Made by a program: the position numbers and the translations under genes. A DNA stretch of 64,000 bases from Falsiruegeria mediterranea M17 (lineage in GTDB: Bacteria; Pseudomonadota; Alphaproteobacteria; Rhodobacterales; Rhodobacteraceae): assembly GCF_900302455.1 (NCBI RefSeq), contig NZ_ONZG01000008.1, positions 186,001-250,000 on the forward strand, in the 5' to 3' direction. Positions 52,411 through 60,272 of the stretch are shown here, one piece after another. Under the pieces are notes generated by a model. The model made no database searches. It was not told the DNA's origin and saw only the letters and a list, made by a program, of their open reading frames with translations. The stretch's first letter is position 1. Every line of letters starts with the position of its first letter.

Positions 52411-53034
52411 ATGACTGGCCGAGATCCAAAATCCATCATCCGCATCGCCCGTGATTCAGGCGCCGAGGATACCGCAGAACCCTTGGACTTGGGCGCGCGC
52501 GTGCGCGAATTGCGCAAGGCCCGCGACTGGACGTTGGAACAGGCAGCGACGCAGGCAGGGCTTGCACGCTCGACATTGTCCAAGATCGAAAATGGTCAGA
52601 TGTCGCCCACATATGATGCGTTGAAAAAACTGGCGGTTGGCTTGCAGATTTCGGTGCCGCAGCTGTTTACCCCGCCCGAGCGGGATCAGATCAACGGGCG
52701 CATGGCGGTGACCAAGTTCGGCGATGGCGCTGCGCATGCAACGGCCACCTACGAGCATGAACTGCTGGCCGATACGCTGACAAAGAAGACCATGCTGCCC
52801 TATCGCGCCCGGGTGCGGGCACGCAATATGGAAGAGTTCGACGGTTGGGTTCGCCACGATGGCGAAGAGTTTCTGTATGTGCTGACCGGTGTTGTGCGGC
52901 TCTACACAGAATTCTACGAACCGGTCGAAATGCGCAGGGGTGACAGCGCCTATTACGACGCCGCCATGGGCCACAACGTGATCTCGGTCAGTGACGAGGA
53001 TGCGACGATCTTATGGGTCACGTCACTGGCGTGA
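52411..53034 (+). CDS. XRE-family regulator with C-terminal cupin
   Basis: A 207-residue regulator. The N-terminal XRE HTH (about residues 28-83) is ARVRELRKARDWTLEQAATQ then STLSKIENGQMSPTYDALKK. The C-terminal cupin domain holds WVRHDGEEFLYVLTGVVRLY, then MRRGDSAYYDAAMGHNVISV. The cupin probably senses a small molecule. Such regulators often control a divergent catabolic gene; here that is the acyl-CoA ligase 64 bp away, so the ligase operon is the likely target and its substrate or product the likely effector. ATG 52411 (MTGRDPK) is chosen over an upstream codon at 52390. Confidence 0.88.
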   Translation: MTGRDPKSIIRIARDSGAEDTAEPLDLGARVRELRKARDWTLEQAATQAGLARSTLSKIENGQMSPTYDALKKLAVGLQISVPQLFTPPERDQINGRMAVTKFGDGAAHATATYEHELLADTLTKKTMLPYRARVRARNMEEFDGWVRHDGEEFLYVLTGVVRLYTEFYEPVEMRRGDSAYYDAAMGHNVISVSDEDATILWVTSLA

Positions 53035-53038
53035 CCGG

Positions 53039-53266
53039 TTAATCTGCGATCTCGCGGCCCAAGGATTCCACAAACAAGAAGTCCTCGAACTCCTCGCGGG
53101 CCTCGGTCAGGGTCAGTTGGTGCTTTTCAGCCAGATAAGCCTCGAACCGGGATCGGTCGAGTTTCAAAAACGGCGCGTCGGCCTCGTCGAGCTGCGGAAA
53201 CCGCGATTTGACGCGAGGAAACGCTTGCGCCCAGTTCTGGGTTAGCTCGGACCAATTCATCATCAT
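53039..53266 (-). CDS. Small CsbD-like protein
   Basis: A 75-residue acidic protein, MMMNWSELTQNWAQAFPRVK to the end FVESLGREIAD. The start N-W-S-E-L-x-x-N-W pattern and the following three-helix layout (FPQLDEADAPFLKLDRSRFE, YLAEKHQLTLTEAREEFEDF) recall CsbD-family stress proteins, but the match is loose and I would not call it more than CsbD-like. AAGGA lies seven bases before the first of three in-frame ATGs (53266). It is convergent with the XRE-cupin gene, 4 bp apart. About 170 bp without a gene follow up to aqpS. Confidence 0.7.
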   Translation of the reverse strand: MMMNWSELTQNWAQAFPRVKSRFPQLDEADAPFLKLDRSRFEAYLAEKHQLTLTEAREEFEDFLFVESLGREIAD

Positions 53267-53440
53267 TGAGCATTCCTTGATAGAGTGACAGAAACGCTCC
53301 TCCCGTTGATCAGCCTAGAAATGTAACAGCTCTATGATGATCGGGCAAAATGTCGCACGAAAAATGGGCTTGTTGACCAAAAAGTAATCGCCCCATGCGT
53401 GTGCAAGGGGGCGATTGTCGGTTTGGGGTTGACTGTTGGG

Positions 53441-54103
53441 TCAGTCGTCGGTCTCGGCAAACAGCCAGTTCAGCACCACATGGCCAATGAAGACCGCGAT
53501 GATCTGCATCACGATGAACATCGCGATATGGCCAGGATAGATGCCCGCGAAGGTGTCGCTGAAGCCGCGTGCGATGGTCACGGCGGGGTTCGCAAAGCTG
53601 GTCGATGACGTGTACCAATAGGCGCCTGTGATATAGAGGCCGACCAGTGGTGGCACGGCGTCTGGCCTGTGACGGATACCCCCAAAGATCACGAACAAAA
53701 GGCCAAGCGTGGCGATAATCTCGGAAAACCACTGCGCGCCTCCGGTCCGGTGCATGGTGGTCGAGGTCTGCAGAATGCTCTGATCGAACATCATGTGCGT
53801 GGCCCAAACCCCGATGATACCGCCCGCGATCTGGACAATCATGTAGGGGGCAACCGCGCTCCAGGGGTGTTCACCGCGCAGGGCGAAGGCGAGTGTCACG
53901 GCAGGGTTGAAATGCGCGCCTGACACCGGGCCAAGCGTGGTGATGATGGCATAGAGCATACAGCCCGTGGCGATCGCATTGGCCAGCAACGCCAGGGCGA
54001 TGTTCCCATCCGACAGAGTCTGCGCCATGATGCCCGAGCCGACAACTCCGATCAGTAGAAATGCGGTGCCCAGGAATTCGGCAAATAGCTTGCGGGGGTT
54101 CAT
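53441..54103 (-). CDS. aqpS: Arsenic-type aquaglyceroporin
   Basis: A 220-residue MIP-family channel with six helices and two NPA loops: GAHFNPAVTLAFALRG and SFANPAVTIARGFSDTFAGI. The second loop's Arg is kept. In Sinorhizobium meliloti AqpS replaces ArsB in an ars operon: arsenite formed by ArsC leaves the cell passively through the channel. The same logic fits here, since both arsC genes lie just upstream and no ArsB or Acr3 pump is visible. It overlaps arsC by four bases (54100-54103), so it is the last gene of the ars operon. Confidence 0.9.
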   Translation of the reverse strand: MNPRKLFAEFLGTAFLLIGVVGSGIMAQTLSDGNIALALLANAIATGCMLYAIITTLGPVSGAHFNPAVTLAFALRGEHPWSAVAPYMIVQIAGGIIGVWATHMMFDQSILQTSTTMHRTGGAQWFSEIIATLGLLFVIFGGIRHRPDAVPPLVGLYITGAYWYTSSTSFANPAVTIARGFSDTFAGIYPGHIAMFIVMQIIAVFIGHVVLNWLFAETDD

Positions 54104-54576
54104 GTCAGGGTTCCAATGCGCTTGAGCTGTGTCGACAGCTCGGTCTGGTTCATGGTTTCGATGGGCAATTCCAGAAGCGCCGCAGCACGCTTGCCCAAGG
54201 TGTTATAGGCGGTGCGGAATGCCGTGTCCCAATCGGGTTCCTCGGCGGCTGCCGGGTCTTCGACACCCCAATGGGCGCGCACGGGGGCGCCGGGCCAGAT
54301 GGGGCAGGTTTCTTCTGCGGCGGACCCGCAGACAGTGATCACTATGTCCATCTCGGGCGCGTCCTCGGCGCCGAACTCGTCCCAGCTTTTGGAACGGGCG
54401 TTAGACGTATCGTGACCTTCTTTGCCCAACAGCACCAGCGATTGCGGGTGCACCTTGCCGGATGGCTGAGAGCCGGCAGAAAAAGCGCGGACGCGACCGG
54501 CCCCTTCGGTGTTGAAAATCGATTCCAGCAGAATCGAGCGCGCGGAATTGCCCGTGCAGAGTACCAGGATGTTCAT
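54100..54576 (-). CDS. arsC: Arsenate reductase, thioredoxin/LMW-phosphatase type
   Basis: A 158-residue enzyme reducing arsenate to arsenite. The LMW-phosphatase P-loop is CTGNSARS (Cys7 to Arg13), the first catalytic Cys. The relay pair is Cys83 and Cys91 in ITVCGSAAEETCPIWPG, as in Bacillus-type ArsC, which hand the disulfide to thioredoxin. FSAGSQPSG and TSNARSKSWDEF are also typical. It lies between the arsR-arsC fusion (21 bp away) and aqpS (four-base overlap). Together with the reductase half of the fusion, this gives the operon two ArsC modules. Confidence 0.92.
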   Translation of the reverse strand: MNILVLCTGNSARSILLESIFNTEGAGRVRAFSAGSQPSGKVHPQSLVLLGKEGHDTSNARSKSWDEFGAEDAPEMDIVITVCGSAAEETCPIWPGAPVRAHWGVEDPAAAEEPDWDTAFRTAYNTLGKRAAALLELPIETMNQTELSTQLKRIGTLT

Positions 54577-54597
54577 GTCACACGTCCCATGTTTTGG

Positions 54598-55443
54598 TTA
54601 TTCAGGCTCGGACGCATCGGTCTGGCGTCCGATGTCGTCGATTTGATGTTGCAGGCTGATCCGGTCGAGGGTTTCGAACGGCAGGCTGACAAAGGCGGTG
54701 ATGCGGTTGCGCAAAAGACCATAGGCCTGTTGGAACGCCAGGTTCCGTTGCGCATCTGTCCCACCGGCCTTGACCGGGTCGGGCAGGCCCCAATGGGCGC
54801 TCATCGGCTGACCGGGCCAAGTGGGGCATTCCTCGTTCGCGGCGTGGTCACACACGGTAAAGACGAAATCCATCTTCGGGGCTTCATCACTATTGAATTC
54901 GTCCACCGATTTAGATCGCAACTGGCCAATGTCGTGACCTTTCGACCCCAAAAGCTCGATCACCTTTGGATGCGGCTGGCCCGAGGGCATTGTTCCCGCA
55001 GAGAAGGCGTTGAACCGGCCCAGTCCTTCGGTGCGCAGGATCGATTCCGCCATCAGCGAGCGGGCAGAATTTCCGGTGCAGATAAAGAGGGCATTCAGCC
55101 GACGTGTGGTGTCCGTCATGATCGGTGTCTCCGGGAGCGTGGTCGGAACGCAAAGATCGGGGCGGCTTTGGCAGCAGCCGCCAAGCAAGCCGTCAAACAG
55201 CCCCCGAACTTCGCCCAGGTTGGTGGTGTACTGCAACGACGTGCCGGTGCGGGTCTGTTCGATCAGCCCCGCTTTTTTCAGCGCCGACAGATAGACCGAC
55301 GCCGTATTGGGTTTCAGATCCAGCGCCTGCGCAATTTGCCCGGCCGGCACCGCATCAGGGTATCGGCGCATGAGCAGGCGAAACACCTCAAGCCGGTTGG
55401 GGTGCGCCAGAGCAGATAGTTTGTCGTGAATCGCTATTTCCAT
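54598..55443 (-). CDS. ArsR-ArsC fusion: arsenite repressor joined to arsenate reductase
   Basis: A 281-residue two-domain protein. Residues 1-100 are an ArsR-type winged HTH (LSALAHPNRLEVFRLLMRRY, GQIAQALDLKPNTASVYLSA). Cysteines 90, 91 and 98 (GGCCQSRPDLC) at its end look like an arsenite-binding site. From about residue 115 an ArsC domain begins: Cys122-Arg128 in ICTGNSARS, and the relay pair Cys198 and Cys206 (VCDHAANEECPTWPG). The fusion could place sensor and catalyst side by side. The ATG at 55443 lies inside a 32-bp palindrome (55434-55465), so binding would also block the start. It is first in the arsRC-arsC-aqpS operon. Confidence 0.92.
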   Translation of the reverse strand: MEIAIHDKLSALAHPNRLEVFRLLMRRYPDAVPAGQIAQALDLKPNTASVYLSALKKAGLIEQTRTGTSLQYTTNLGEVRGLFDGLLGGCCQSRPDLCVPTTLPETPIMTDTTRRLNALFICTGNSARSLMAESILRTEGLGRFNAFSAGTMPSGQPHPKVIELLGSKGHDIGQLRSKSVDEFNSDEAPKMDFVFTVCDHAANEECPTWPGQPMSAHWGLPDPVKAGGTDAQRNLAFQQAYGLLRNRITAFVSLPFETLDRISLQHQIDDIGRQTDASEPE

Positions 55444-55465
55444 ATTTCATGAAATATGGAAATAG
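55434..55465. promoter_or_regulatory. Perfect 32-bp palindrome overlapping the ars start codon
   Basis: The sequence 55434-55465 reads the same on both strands; the half 55434-55449 is CTATTTCCATATTTCA. It spans the ATG of the arsR-arsC fusion and all but ten bases of the 32-bp gap to the upstream yejA-type gene. ArsR proteins bind AT-rich palindromes of this kind, so it is the likely autoregulatory operator. The promoter must lie in or next to the 3' end of the upstream gene. Confidence 0.85.
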
Positions 55466-55475
55466 AAAGATCAGG

Positions 55476-57290
55476 TCAATCCTGATACCACCAGACCTCG
55501 GGCATGTAGCTGGGGCCGTCGCCGTAGATCGGGAACGTGTCGGGATACTTGAGCTCTTTGATGTGCGCGATGCGGCCCACATCAAAGCTCCAGATCGGGA
55601 TGACATAGCGCCCAGCAGTCAGCACCCGGTCCAATGCGCGGGTGGCTGCAACAAAATCCTCGCGCGTTTGCGAGTTCAGCATGGCGTCGATCATAGCATC
55701 CACAGCCGGGTCATCGATGCCCATCAAGTTGCGGGTGCCCGGCGTATCGGTCACGGCGCTGCCCCAATAGAGCCGCTGTTCATTGCCCGGAGACAGCGAC
55801 AGCGCGCGACGGAACGGCGTCATGTCGAAATCCAGCTCAGCCAGTCGACCCGTGTATTGCGCGTTGTCAACTTTTGCTTCAGTCACCTTAATGCCCAGAC
55901 GAGCAAGCGCCTGGCTGTAGATCTCGGTCACGGTCAGGTTGCCACTGTCGCCCTGACGCATGAGGATGGTGAAGTCGAACGGCTCACCCTGGTCATTGCG
56001 CAGCACGCCGTCTTGCACGGTCCATCCCGCCTCAGCCAGTAGTTTGATCGCCTTGCGCAGGTTCTTGCGGTTGCGGCTGCTGCCGTCGCTTTGGGGCAGG
56101 GTGTAGCCTTCGATCGTGCCTGCGGGCAGGATGTCGGCAAAGGGGGTCAGCAGCTCTTGAACACGACCCTCGGCCGTACCCGGCAGCATCGCCAGATCGG
56201 AGCCCGAGAAATAAGACGTGATGCGCGGCTGTGCGCCGCCTGTCATCGTGTCGTTGATGAACTCGAAATTGAACGCCAGCGTCAGCGCCTCGCGTACGCG
56301 CCAATCCTGAAACAGGGGGCGTCGTGTGTTCATCACGAAACCCGTCATGCCCGAGGGTTTTTCATGCGGTATCTCGGTCTTGACCACATCACCCCGTTGG
56401 GCAGCGGGGAAGTTGTACTTGGTAGCCCAGTTCTCGGCGTTGAATTCACGCACCGCGCTCAGCTCGCCCGCGGTGAAGGCTTCGAACAGAACCGCCTGAT
56501 CGCCGTAAAAGTCGATCCGCATCTCATCAAGGTTACGCGTGCCGCGGCGCAGGGGCAGGTCCTGAGCCCAATAGTCGGGGTTGCGCTTGAAACTCACATA
56601 GCGCCCGGCCTCGTAATCATCGACCACATAGGCCCCGGTGCCGATGGGAATGTCTTGCAACTTGCCGTCGGCAAAACTCTTACCTTCCCATTGTGCCTTT
56701 TTCAGGATCGGACGCAGCCCCGCTACCAGGGCCAGCTCGCGATCCGGGTCCGAAAATGTCAGACGAAGCGAGCGCTGTCCGGTCTGTTCGATGTTGGCGA
56801 TTTTGCCCCACAACCCGCGATAGCGCAGGTGCCCTTGGGTGCCCAAGGTCTCATACGACCAGATCACATCCTCGACCGTGACCGGGCTGCCGTCCGAGAA
56901 TCGGGCCTCGGGCCTAAGTGAGAATTCAACCCATGATCGGTCCGGCGCGGTCTCAACCGATTCGGCCAGAAGCCCGTAAAGCGAGAAGGGTTCGTCCTGA
57001 GATCGGCCCATCAGCCCCTCGTAGCCCCAAAACCGCATCTGCCAGGGCACGGTGCCTTTCTGAATGAACGGGTTCAGGCTGTCGAAGCCGCCGGTGTTGC
57101 CGAACACCACCCGGCCGCCTTTGGGCGCTTCGGGGTTCACGTAAGGCAGAGACACAAAATCCGGTGGAAGAGCGGGCTCTCCATACATAGCTATGCCATG
57201 GGCCGATTCTGCGGACGCTATTTCAGCGGCAAAAACGGTTGCGATTCCCGCCAGCACAGGGCGGAAGTATTGGAAAAAAACTGGACGCAC
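55476..57290 (-). CDS. YejA-type extracellular solute-binding protein
   Basis: A 604-residue periplasmic SBP_bac_5 protein. A signal peptide (MRPVFFQYFRPVLAGIATVF, cleaved near SAES) precedes HGIAMYGEPALPPDFVSLPY, the YejA-like start. Further hallmarks are RVVFGNTGGFDSLNPFIQKG, EFSLRPEARFSDGSPVTVED, YVSFKRNPDYWAQDLPLRRG and YWGSAVTDTPGTRNLMGIDD. YejA binds peptides such as microcin C for an ABC transporter, but no yejBEF genes are adjacent, so this one may be an orphan or serve a distant permease. GTG at 57290 with AGGA about ten bases upstream. Its stop lies 32 bp before the ars start. Confidence 0.88.
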   Translation of the reverse strand: MRPVFFQYFRPVLAGIATVFAAEIASAESAHGIAMYGEPALPPDFVSLPYVNPEAPKGGRVVFGNTGGFDSLNPFIQKGTVPWQMRFWGYEGLMGRSQDEPFSLYGLLAESVETAPDRSWVEFSLRPEARFSDGSPVTVEDVIWSYETLGTQGHLRYRGLWGKIANIEQTGQRSLRLTFSDPDRELALVAGLRPILKKAQWEGKSFADGKLQDIPIGTGAYVVDDYEAGRYVSFKRNPDYWAQDLPLRRGTRNLDEMRIDFYGDQAVLFEAFTAGELSAVREFNAENWATKYNFPAAQRGDVVKTEIPHEKPSGMTGFVMNTRRPLFQDWRVREALTLAFNFEFINDTMTGGAQPRITSYFSGSDLAMLPGTAEGRVQELLTPFADILPAGTIEGYTLPQSDGSSRNRKNLRKAIKLLAEAGWTVQDGVLRNDQGEPFDFTILMRQGDSGNLTVTEIYSQALARLGIKVTEAKVDNAQYTGRLAELDFDMTPFRRALSLSPGNEQRLYWGSAVTDTPGTRNLMGIDDPAVDAMIDAMLNSQTREDFVAATRALDRVLTAGRYVIPIWSFDVGRIAHIKELKYPDTFPIYGDGPSYMPEVWWYQD

Positions 57291-57369
57291 TTTGGCAACA
57301 ATCCTGCTCAGGCCTTATTTTATTAACGTTTAACCTATCTAGGGTTTCGCGTCTTTTCAAACTTTTAGC

Positions 57370-57398
57370 TTGGACGTAGCGGCGGAATTGCGTATAAA
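57370..57398 (+). promoter_or_regulatory. Orphan sigma70-type promoter
   Basis: TTGGAC (57370-57375), a 17-bp spacer, then TATAAA (57393-57398): consensus spacing and near-consensus boxes. It points right, towards the hairpin-terminator unit at 57405-57481, with no gene directly after it. The other strand of this AT-rich area probably holds the yejA-type promoter. Confidence 0.55.
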
Positions 57399-57404
57399 GG
57401 TTGC

Positions 57405-57481
57405 ACTGCTCGATAGGTTTCTTGCCTGTATGAAACCTGCCTCAATAACTTAACGCCCGCTTCGTGCGGGCGTTTTTTTTT
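57405..57481 (+). ncRNA. Candidate small RNA or attenuated leader
   Basis: Between the promoter and the terminator lies a transcript of about 75 nt with no long ORF. It has a first hairpin, AGGTTTC (57415-57421) with GAAACCT (57432-57438) and a ten-base loop, a short single strand, then the strong terminator hairpin. A seven-codon frame (M-K-P-A-S-I-T, ATG at 57430) ends just before the terminator, so a leader-peptide attenuator of bdhA (start 57622) is an alternative. An Hfq gene is in the window, and the T-rich end suits an Hfq-bound sRNA. No family is assigned. Confidence 0.5.
57452..57481 (+). terminator. Strong intrinsic terminator
   Basis: AACGCCCGC (57452-57460), loop TTCGT, and GCGGGCGTT (57466-57474), followed by a run of Ts to about 57481. 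This is the clearest intrinsic terminator in the window, and no annotated plus-strand gene precedes it. Confidence 0.88.
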
Positions 57482-57519
57482 GGTTCTGCCTCGAATGTCA
57501 AAGGCGGATTCAGATCACC

Positions 57520-57544
57520 CCGGCAAGCGGCGGTGTTTTGCCGG
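57520..57544 (+). promoter_or_regulatory. Second hairpin before bdhA
   Basis: CCGGCAA (57520-57526) pairs with TTGCCGG (57538-57544), and TTGGTTTTT follows. It may be a second terminator-like or leader element between the candidate sRNA and bdhA. Confidence 0.4.
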
Positions 57545-57621
57545 TTGGTTTTTCCCCGTTTTCTTTGCACCTGCAGCATGGCAGGGTGCGCGCGACATTT
57601 GATCAGCAGGGGAATACCGCC

Positions 57622-58395
57622 ATGTCTCTCAAAGGGAAAACCGCCATTATCACCGGATCGAACTCGGGCATCGGCCTGGGCGTGGCGTGGGAGATCGCGC
57701 GGTCGGGCGCAAATGTGGTTCTGAACTCTTTCACCGATCGAGACGAGGATCACGCGCTGGCGGCCGAGATCGCCAAAGAGACCGGTGTCGAGGCGCGGTA
57801 CATCAAGGCGGACATGTCCAAGGGTGACGAATGCCGCGCGCTGATCGAACAGGCGGGCGTTTGCGATGTGCTGGTGAACAACGCTGGCATTCAGCACGTG
57901 GCGCCGATTGACGAATTTCCGGTCGACAAATGGGACGCGATCATCGCGATCAACATGAACTCTGCCTTTCACACTACAGCCGCTGCGCTGCCGATGATGC
58001 GCAAAGCGGGTTGGGGCCGGGTGGTGAACATCGCCTCAGCTCATGGTCTGACCGCTTCTCCGTTCAAGGCGGCGTATGTGGCCGCGAAACACGGCGTGGT
58101 GGGCATGACCAAGACCGTGGCGCTGGAAACCGCCGAAGAGCCTATCACCTGCAACGCCATTTGCCCCGGTTACGTGCTGACCCCGCTGGTCGAGGCGCAG
58201 ATCCCCGACACGATGGAGAAATACAACATGGGCCGCGAAGAGGTGATCAAGAAGGTCATGCTCGAACGTCAGCCCTCGCGCGAGTTTGCCACTGTTGAGC
58301 AACTGGGCGGCACCGTTGCCTTTCTGTGTTCGGATGCAGCCAAGCAGATCACCGGGACCACGATTTCGGTCGACGGCGGCTGGACCGCACTTTGA
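57622..58395 (+). CDS. bdhA: 3-hydroxybutyrate dehydrogenase
   Basis: A 257-residue NAD-dependent short-chain dehydrogenase that oxidises D-3-hydroxybutyrate to acetoacetate in polyhydroxybutyrate and ketone-body use. The cofactor motif is TGSNSGIGLGVAWEIA (residues 11-26). NNAG and the catalytic Ser (VVNIASAHG), Tyr and Lys (KAAYVAAKHG) follow. The C-terminal FLCSDAAKQITGTTISVDGG is typical of the family. ATG 57622 has AGGGGA upstream. It precedes the patatin gene by 75 bp, with a repeat hairpin between. The leader holds the candidate sRNA-terminator unit. Confidence 0.93.
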   Translation: MSLKGKTAIITGSNSGIGLGVAWEIARSGANVVLNSFTDRDEDHALAAEIAKETGVEARYIKADMSKGDECRALIEQAGVCDVLVNNAGIQHVAPIDEFPVDKWDAIIAINMNSAFHTTAAALPMMRKAGWGRVVNIASAHGLTASPFKAAYVAAKHGVVGMTKTVALETAEEPITCNAICPGYVLTPLVEAQIPDTMEKYNMGREEVIKKVMLERQPSREFATVEQLGGTVAFLCSDAAKQITGTTISVDGGWTAL

Positions 58396-58404
58396 TGTGA
58401 AACC

Positions 58405-58455
58405 GCGATTGGGGGCGCTGCCCCCGTCGCTGCGCGGCTCCCCCGGGATATTTGA
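58405..58455 (+). repeat. Short GC-rich hairpin repeat between bdhA and patatin gene
   Basis: GGGGGC (58411-58416) pairs with GCCCCC (58420-58425); CTCCCCCGGGATATTT follows. This layout is one I recall as very common between genes in Rhodobacteraceae. It may act as a terminator or mRNA stabiliser. Confidence 0.55.
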
Positions 58456-58470
58456 CGCAAGAGGATCAAC

Positions 58471-59502
58471 ATGGCCGTGAAACGGATCAATCTTGCCCTT
58501 CAGGGTGGGGGCGCGCATGGTGCTTTTACTTGGGGCGTGCTTGACCGGCTGCTAGACGAGACGGATGTCGAGGTGGCTGCAATCACCGGTACGTCGGCGG
58601 GTGCGCTGAATGGCGCGGCCTTCAAGTCCGGGATGGTCAAAGGTGGGCGCGATGGCGCGCGCGAGACGTTGAACTGGCTCTGGGGCAAGATGGGCGCTGT
58701 CGGCGACATGCGCCTCGCCAATTGGATGCGCGGGTTCGAACCGGCGCAGATGGCGCAGGCTTTGGAATATTCGCTGCCGTTTTCCATGGCCGACACGCTG
58801 TCGCGCATGGTGTCGCCATATGCTTATGGCCCGTTCTACGTGAACCCATTGAAATCCGTGGTCGACGCCTTTGATTTCGACAACATTTGCGTGAATGAAG
58901 GGCCCGAGCTATTCATCTGTGCCACACGTGTTCGAACCGGAAAGATCCGCATCTTCGAGGGGGAAGAGATCAGCAGCGACGCGATCCTGGCCTCGGCCTG
59001 TTTGCCGACGCTGTTCAAGGCGGTGGAGATCGACGATCCCGAAACCGGGCGGCGCGAGGCCTATTGGGATGGCGGCTATACCGGCAACCCGGCGCTGTTT
59101 CCGCTGTTCAACACCGGGCTGCCCGATGACGTGGTGGTGGTGAACATCAATCCGCTGGAACGTGACGAGTTGCCGGTAACGCCGCAGCAGATCCACAACC
59201 GGGTGAACGAGATCAGCTTTAACTCGTCATTGTTGCGCGAACTGCGCGCGATCAATTTTGTTCAGCGATTGCTCGAAGATGGCACATTGCAAAAAGGCAC
59301 GATGAGCCGCGTTCTGGTGCATATGATTGCCGATGATGAGCTGATGACCGAACTGTCTGTGGCGACCAAGATGGTGCCGACGCCGATGGTTCTGAACAAG
59401 CTCAAACAAGCAGGGCGCGCGGCGGCTGACGGGTTTCTGTTGGCACATAAATCCGACCTGGGGCAGCGCAGCACCGTCGATCTGTCGGACATGTTCGGCT
59501 AG
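58471..59502 (+). CDS. Patatin-like phospholipase
   Basis: A 343-residue patatin-family hydrolase. The oxyanion glycine-rich motif is LALQGGGAHGAFTWGVLDRL (residues 8-27), the nucleophile Ser42 sits in ITGTSAGALNGAAF, and the catalytic Asp is in YWDGGYTGNPALFP. No signal peptide is seen, so it is cytosolic. Patatins cleave acyl esters of lipids; a gene in this position beside bdhA could also serve in polyhydroxybutyrate mobilisation, but this is inferred only from position. ATG 58471 is preceded by an AGAGGA. The gene is convergent with the DUF502 gene, one base apart. Confidence 0.9.
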   Translation: MAVKRINLALQGGGAHGAFTWGVLDRLLDETDVEVAAITGTSAGALNGAAFKSGMVKGGRDGARETLNWLWGKMGAVGDMRLANWMRGFEPAQMAQALEYSLPFSMADTLSRMVSPYAYGPFYVNPLKSVVDAFDFDNICVNEGPELFICATRVRTGKIRIFEGEEISSDAILASACLPTLFKAVEIDDPETGRREAYWDGGYTGNPALFPLFNTGLPDDVVVVNINPLERDELPVTPQQIHNRVNEISFNSSLLRELRAINFVQRLLEDGTLQKGTMSRVLVHMIADDELMTELSVATKMVPTPMVLNKLKQAGRAAADGFLLAHKSDLGQRSTVDLSDMFG

Positions 59503-59503
59503 T

Positions 59504-60193
59504 TCACTCTTCGTCGGGCGGCGACAGCGGGTCTTTGTCGTTGGGGTAAACCAAGCCTGCCGAGATAACCAGTTTGGCGGCATCTTCGATGCTCATGTCC
59601 AGATAGATGATGTCTTCTTCGGGGAAGAAGAGCAGAAAACCGGATGTCGGGTTGGGTGTGGTGGGGACAAAAACGCTGACCAGATTGCCACCGGTTTCAG
59701 CGCGGTCCGCGACCTCGCCTTTGGCATCGGTCGAGACAAAGCCGATGGCCCAGATCCCGCGACGCGGGTATTGAATCAGACAGGCCTTTTCAAAACTGCG
59801 CTCGGTTTGCGCAAATACTGTTTCCGAGATCTGTTTGATACCGGAATAGATCGAACGCACAACCGGCATCCGATCGACCAGACCTTCGGCAAAGTGTATC
59901 AGTGAGCGCCCGATCAGACCCTTGGCGATCCAACCCACGATAATCGTGAAGATCAGGAAAAAGATGACACCGACGCCGCGCAGGTTGATCCCGATGTATT
60001 CCTCGGGCTGGAATTGGTGCGGAACCAACGGCAGGACAAAGCTGTCGAACCAGCCAACAACCGTCCACAACAACCACAGCGTCAGCCCGACCGGTGCAAT
60101 GACAACGATCCCTGTCAGGAATGACGCACGCAGTCCGGCAAAAAGGCCGGGGCGGCGATGGTGATGAGGTTCCTCGTCAAAAGGCGTGTTCAT
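59504..60193 (-). CDS. DUF502 membrane protein
   Basis: A 229-residue inner-membrane protein of the DUF502 family. After a His-rich start (HHHRRPGLFAGLRASFLTGI) come two helices (IVVIAPVGLTLWLLWTVVGW and GVGVIFFLIFTIIVGWIAKG), then a soluble part with VDRMPVVRSIYSGIKQISET, FEKACLIQYPRRGIWAIGFV, VSVFVPTTPNPTSGFLLFFP and DIIYLDMSIEDAAKLVISAG. The function is unknown in the family. ATG 60193 gives the family N-terminus. It is convergent with the patatin gene and downstream of psuKG on the same strand, 79 bp away. Confidence 0.88.
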   Translation of the reverse strand: MNTPFDEEPHHHRRPGLFAGLRASFLTGIVVIAPVGLTLWLLWTVVGWFDSFVLPLVPHQFQPEEYIGINLRGVGVIFFLIFTIIVGWIAKGLIGRSLIHFAEGLVDRMPVVRSIYSGIKQISETVFAQTERSFEKACLIQYPRRGIWAIGFVSTDAKGEVADRAETGGNLVSVFVPTTPNPTSGFLLFFPEEDIIYLDMSIEDAAKLVISAGLVYPNDKDPLSPPDEE

Positions 60194-60272
60194 TGAGTCT
60201 TCCGTCCGTTCCGCCGCTGAACCTATGCACGAATTGGCCCGCCGACAATGGGGCGGTGGGCCAATCTTGGTG

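Noticed and set aside
53441-55443. The ars operon as part of a mobile island
   Set aside because: No transposase, integrase, tRNA or flanking repeats were seen, and codon style resembles the neighbours.
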